Shown in pieces: positions 59,423-64,000 of a stretch of DNA of 64,000 bases (its first letter is position 1; each line of letters opens with the position of its first letter). Under the pieces are notes generated by a model. The model worked only from the letters and a program-made list of their open reading frames with translations. It did no database searches and had not been told where the DNA came from. Position numbers and translations under genes: made by a program. This DNA comes from Zerene cesonia (taxonomy: Eukaryota; Arthropoda; Insecta; Lepidoptera; Pieridae), in assembly GCF_012273895.1 (NCBI RefSeq), contig NC_052116.1:3472001-3536000 (forward strand). The letters are read 5' to 3'.

Positions 59423-62267
59423 CTACGGAGCGAACCCGTTCTTTGTTAAACATTAGCCGCCCGTCCCGCCCCGCCCGGCTCGACCCGGGACAGAAACCTC
59501 ATATGGTCCATGCCACTTGCCAATAATATAGGTGAGGCTGGTGAAGGAATTTTTTGAAATGGGTCGACTAGTTCGCCAGTTAATTTGGTACAAACTGTCG
59601 ACCAAGTCCGTTTTTTGCCTAATATATTAAATTACAGAATATATATTTTTCGTCTATTATTATCTATGCCACATCTGTCCCACATCCTTATGTGGGTGGG
59701 AAATATAATTCCCAGCCTTCCGTGCTTTGCTCTTAATGTATCTGTATAATCCAGCGTTTTTTCTCTAATTTACTCGCTTATGCCAGGAACTACGAGTCGG
59801 CTTTGCAGATACACAACATATTGTTCTCAATTAAATATATAACTTTTATAACTGAAAATTAAATTAAATTACTTAAATGGTTTTAATTTATTCCATTTAA
59901 GTTAATAATCGGAAGCTAGTCTTTTTAAGCGAGATAAATAGAGGATAAGGATAATTATAATTTTACAGAATTATGTTACAAGGATACGATAATGGTATCA
60001 AATATAACGCTAACTGCCGGGCCCGCCGCTTTGAAATTTAAATATTTATAGATAACTTAGTAGTGTGGGGAAAAATCTTAATTTATAAGGTAACGGTGAT
60101 AGATGGCACAGTGGGGAGCTTATGTTATTTACCGCCTCGAAAGTATTTAATATTATTTTCCTCCTTTCTATTGGACACTGTTATTGCTTTTTCGTCTGTG
60201 TTATTATTTCGCTACTGCGAAAGCTTGACGCTTAGAAAAAAGTTGAACAATCAATTCCTATATGGCTATATACTCAGACGCCTCTGTAAACTCAGATTCG
60301 TCGCACTAATCTCAGAATACGTGTCCATTAAGTACACTATCCCCTTTACAACAACAGAAAATTATCATAATTGCGTAGGAGCGCGGTGTTCAAGAAACTG
60401 GATATAAGAAACACAATGTGATCTATTTCTGTTACGTTATCAGGGTCACGCACGCTGTAATATTTACACACGAATCGAAGTTATGGATAAACTGTTTGGA
60501 TACGTTTGTCCTCGATACCCTTAATAGGGCTACGGTATGTGAGAAAATTTACCGTTTCGGGATTTAAATATTAATTGTTACGTGTGTCCTGCGGTTTTGC
60601 CGCAAAAGCAAGTACATATTTCTACAGTTTACATTTTTGTATAATTAAATCCACCGAGGGTGAAACGCAACAAAAATATGCATACATTCTTACAAACTTT
60701 TGCGTTTCCATATTATGTGACGTTGTAAGCATTAAGCACATAAATTTAAGGCTTTTTGACTTTTCACTTTTTTTTAATATAGAGAAATGAAATTACGTGA
60801 AAACCAGTTCTGTGATTGACCCTGATAAATATAGTAAGTTGAAAAAATTAAAATATCCGAGTGTTGACACCCCTAGAACTAATGGATACCGTACGCATGA
60901 TGGGACTTTCCCCCTCTGTATTTGTGTTCCAATTAATAGAAAGTTTGTTTTGTCGATAGCGTTCGGGGCTAATTTGATTTATCGATTAAATTAACATCCT
61001 AATGACTACATTACTCATACGTATTAAATGTCACCGAAATATTTTAATTATTTAGGCATTTAACTTAAATCGTGATATATGCATATGTAATCTGAATAAT
61101 ATAAACACGTGAAGCAAAACCATGGTCCCCTTTTTAACGTAAATTGCGCGGACGGAGTAGTGTAGATGGTGATATATTTAAAAATAAATCATATTAATTA
61201 AAAGTTATTTCACACCCTAAAACACGAATTTGGAACACATACACATATGTACTCTGTTGTTAGGGTCAAATTTGGACCACTAGGCAACCCCTCCAGTAAG
61301 ATGGAGTAAGAAAAATGTCATTATATAGTAGTGAAGCCCTCCGAACAAATACTTATGAACTACAAAAAAAAAAACAACATAATTTCTACTCTTTCAAATT
61401 TTATTCTTCGGCCGAAAATTAAAATGACATATAGTCTTCTCCAATATTCAGTATTTACGTACATATTTTAAAAATTCAGTCACACTGGCCAACGCTTAAT
61501 GGCTTCTGCCTTTATAATATTGGCAATGACACCATTGCGTGCACATTTAATTGAGTTTAAAGCATTTATCTACAGAACATAGTTACCGTTTTAAGACTGA
61601 TCTGAATCTCAACAAGGGATAAAATTCCATTACCTGTACATTGAAATAAATTAAAAATTCATAAAGATAGAGACTCGTGAGGCGCATAGAAAGGATTTTA
61701 ATGACGGCTTCATCAAGCGACCCTCGCTTCGGATTCATAGCTATCTCTCTAGGAGGCTATGAACAATAGTCGTTAAATGGGTCATAGGTTAAGTTTTGTT
61801 CTCAGTAGGCCCGAGATAAAATTATCTCATTTATTTCAATTAGTCCGTTGATAAGTAAGGGTGGAGCCATTAATATATATCATTTAATGAGTTTGACGTT
61901 ACGTATGTCATAAATTTTTCGTATTTTTTTAAATATTACCCCTATGCAAAAGAGAGTGGTATAGAAGTTAATATTGTGTCTGTGGAATCGTAGGATCCAA
62001 ACTTGGGAATTTTTAAAAAGGAGTTGAGGTTGTTCTTAGATATGTTTGGGGTAAATACAAATTAGCGGCTTCAAGAGCATTTACTGGGTCTCGTTATGGT
62101 ATTATATCTTTTTTTGAGGTAACAGCGTTTATATTTGACATATGAGTCAAATGATGAGTTATATATGATAAGGTAGTAGTGGGAAAATTAATATAGTACA
62201 TATTTATTATTTTATATTAATTTTTCGAAGTAAATTTGGATTTTATGGAATTAAAATCTATGTCTAT

Positions 62268-62448
62268 CCTACTAATATTATAAATGCGAAAGTTTGTAAG
62301 GATGTGTGTGTGTTTATTGCTCTTTCAAACAAAAACTACTGAACCGATTGCAATTAAATTTGGTACGTATATAGCTGGACAACTTTTTATTCCGATATTC
62401 CTACAGGATACGGAATTACGCGGGTGAAACCGCGGGGAGCAGCTAGTT
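62268..62448 (+). repeat. Lepidopteran Helitron-like non-autonomous element, near full length
   Basis: CTATCCTACTAATATTATAA, ATGCGAAAGTTTGTAAGG, (TG)n, AAACTACTGAACCGATTGCA, TTTATTCCGATATTCCTACA, CGCGGGTGAAACCGCGGGGA, GCAGCTAGTT. The ACTAATATTATAAA start and CTAGT end are characteristic. Reverse copies lie in USP7 intron 20 (8.7-9.0 kb). Confidence 0.75.
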
Positions 62449-63149
62449 AGAAATAAACTTTCTATTAATGTTTAAAATTCAATCATAGTTTTAGTGAAAC
62501 TGTTCTACAAATAAATAATCGAACTGTTAATACACTCCTAATAAACTCCAATTTATCCAAACTTATCGAGACAGTGGATAACGTAAATTTCGGATAAACC
62601 GAAGTCCTCTATTTTTAAATGATCATTAATCGTGTGTTCACGCGTACACAGGAAGTTTTCTATGTGTATGTGAATAAATCTGCATATTTTGGTAGAAAAA
62701 AAAAATTATGTCGACGTGCAAAAAAGGCAACATAGTAGAAAAAAATGAAAGTTGCAAATTTTTAACTCTCAACAACAAAACTCGTTTATTCAGCGTTCTT
62801 TCATTTTTTTTTTTTATTTTTAAACTACTTTTTCGAATAAAACACCGGACAAACAATTTCGGATAATGCGGAATACGGATAAACGTGATTCGGATAAAGG
62901 GAAATTAAGTTTATTATGTGACCTCATATTGTTAATATAGGGATAAGACATATTATTCTTTTTCGAAAGTTAGTGTAAAAAATAAAGATAAAAAAGATTT
63001 GGCTGAAATTTGTCAAGTAAATACACCATGGCTTAGAATAACATACAAATTATTTATTCAGCTTTCAAGATAAACCTATATAAATATTTAAGTAGCAACT
63101 TATTTATACTACTGTTAAGAGGAAAGTGGTGGGATCACCAAATAATTTA

Positions 63150-63275
63150 CAAATCTTTCTTGATGGATCTGTCACTGGACTAATTAAAAAAATCTTTCAC
63201 CAGAAGAAAGCCACATTATTCCCAAGTGACATGGGCTATATTACTATAAGTTTTTATTCCGGGTCAACCCGGGCG
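63150..63275 (-). repeat. Diverged Lepidopteran repeat fragment
   Basis: AAAAATCTTTCACCAGAAGA, AAGCCACATTATTCCCAAGT, GACATGGGCTATATTACTAT resemble the core of the 44.95 kb copy (TTCTTCCACCATTAGAAAGC, GAGTGACAT...). Ends are unclear. Confidence 0.45.
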
Positions 63276-64000
63276 GATTCACGGCGACTAATGAAATGAT
63301 TTTAACACACACAAGATTTCAAATGTTTCGGTATTTGCGAAATTTTCTTTGTTATTACATACGAGGAAGTTAATTTGAACTTGGTTTAGTTTTAATTAAA
63401 AAAAACAATAACCTTGTATGTGTTAAATTTATAAAGCTAATGGCCGACCACTTAACTTTGTAATGCACCTGTTGCTATGCTGATCATTTTAGATAACCAT
63501 GATAGATACTATTAATGTGATTTTTCTACCGAGACAAAGATATTTATTAATGTTATTATCTTTCTCTTTGTCAGGGGTAACACTTAGAATGACTAAACGG
63601 TTTTAACTAGAACTTTCACAGGACAGATTTGGTGCAACATATAGGCAAAATTTAATTAAGGAAACAATTTGGGGTTCAAAGAGGATAGAGGATTTATATG
63701 CACTAACGAAATACATTCTATCGTAACCTGATATTAAGGCCAAAGGCCTTATTAAGATAAATAACTATTTTAATGTATTAAGGCTCGGCTTATTCATAAA
63801 AGCACTTTAGCTTTAAGTACATATATATATACCCTCACTGCTTTTTCGTATTCGTTACGTATATGAGAAATACTATAAAGGGATGAATTAGAGTTAGAAG
63901 AGTGGTAACACTCGTAATGTCATAAAAGGATGTTAGTAGGCCAAAAACTTTGAATGGTGTTTATTTTGTCATTAACGAAACTACAATAAAATGTTAAGTA

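Larger units (their letters stand above)
59423..64000 (-). other. drk intron, running off the window
   Basis: No further drk exon (SH2 or N-terminal SH3 motifs such as FLVRES) is readable up to 64000. A repeat copy at 62.3 kb is annotated separately. Other open frames here start with GTG or have no family features. Confidence 0.6.

Noticed and set aside
60063..60407. Plus-strand 114-codon frame in the drk intron
   Set aside because: It begins with GTG, not ATG, and has no recognisable domain, promoter or splice partners.
1..64000. CRISPR arrays, operons, prophage or other prokaryotic systems
   Set aside because: All confident genes are intron-containing insect genes; no regularly spaced repeats with unique spacers were seen.

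Overview
This window is nuclear DNA from an insect, almost certainly a moth or butterfly (Lepidoptera). It is AT-rich. The genes are broken into many short exons with GT-AG introns, and introns and intergenic DNA carry interspersed repeat families of the kind common in Lepidoptera. No operons, ribosome binding sites or CRISPR arrays are present. All gene models were built by reading translated exons, checking splice sites and confirming that intron phases match from exon to exon. No transcript data or database search was available.

Layout, left to right. (1) 65-885, minus: a small secreted protein with one Kunitz/BPTI domain in three exons. (2) 0.9-7.5 kb: AT-rich intergenic DNA with repeat fragments and a 20-bp perfect hairpin. 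(3) 7.8-19.5 kb, minus: a complete 22-exon gene for the deubiquitinase USP7 (1,120 aa). (4) 20.06-21.06 kb: a 1,000-N assembly gap flanked by two identical 77-bp sequences, so it is probably an unclosed contig overlap. (5) 22.0-29.1 kb, plus: a complete 13-exon gene for asunder/Integrator subunit 13 (631 aa), head-to-head with USP7. (6) 30.4-34.0 kb, minus: a 6-exon gene for an uncharacterised protein of about 330 aa with a helix-hairpin-helix-like segment, tail-to-tail with asunder. (7) 34-47.7 kb: a long repeat-rich intergenic region with a GC-rich patch near 40.4 kb that could be a promoter or first exon. (8) 47.8-54.0 kb, plus: a complete 6-coding-exon gene for the mitochondrial carrier UCP4 (317 aa), with a short upstream ORF ending two bases before its start codon. 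(9) 58.4-59.4 kb, minus: the last two coding exons of drk/GRB2 (C-terminal SH3 domain). The rest of that gene lies beyond the right edge.

The genes are unrelated housekeeping or signalling functions (ubiquitin removal, snRNA 3'-end processing, mitochondrial transport, receptor tyrosine kinase adaptor, protease-inhibitor fold) and do not form one pathway. I found no convincing novel multi-gene system. The most useful observations are the probably false gap, a spliced open frame upstream of the USP7 start, a Kunitz domain with Asp at P1, the UCP4 upstream ORF, loss of the basic segment in asunder, a tRNA-like relic in an asunder intron, and a retroposon family with an open frame shared by two copies.
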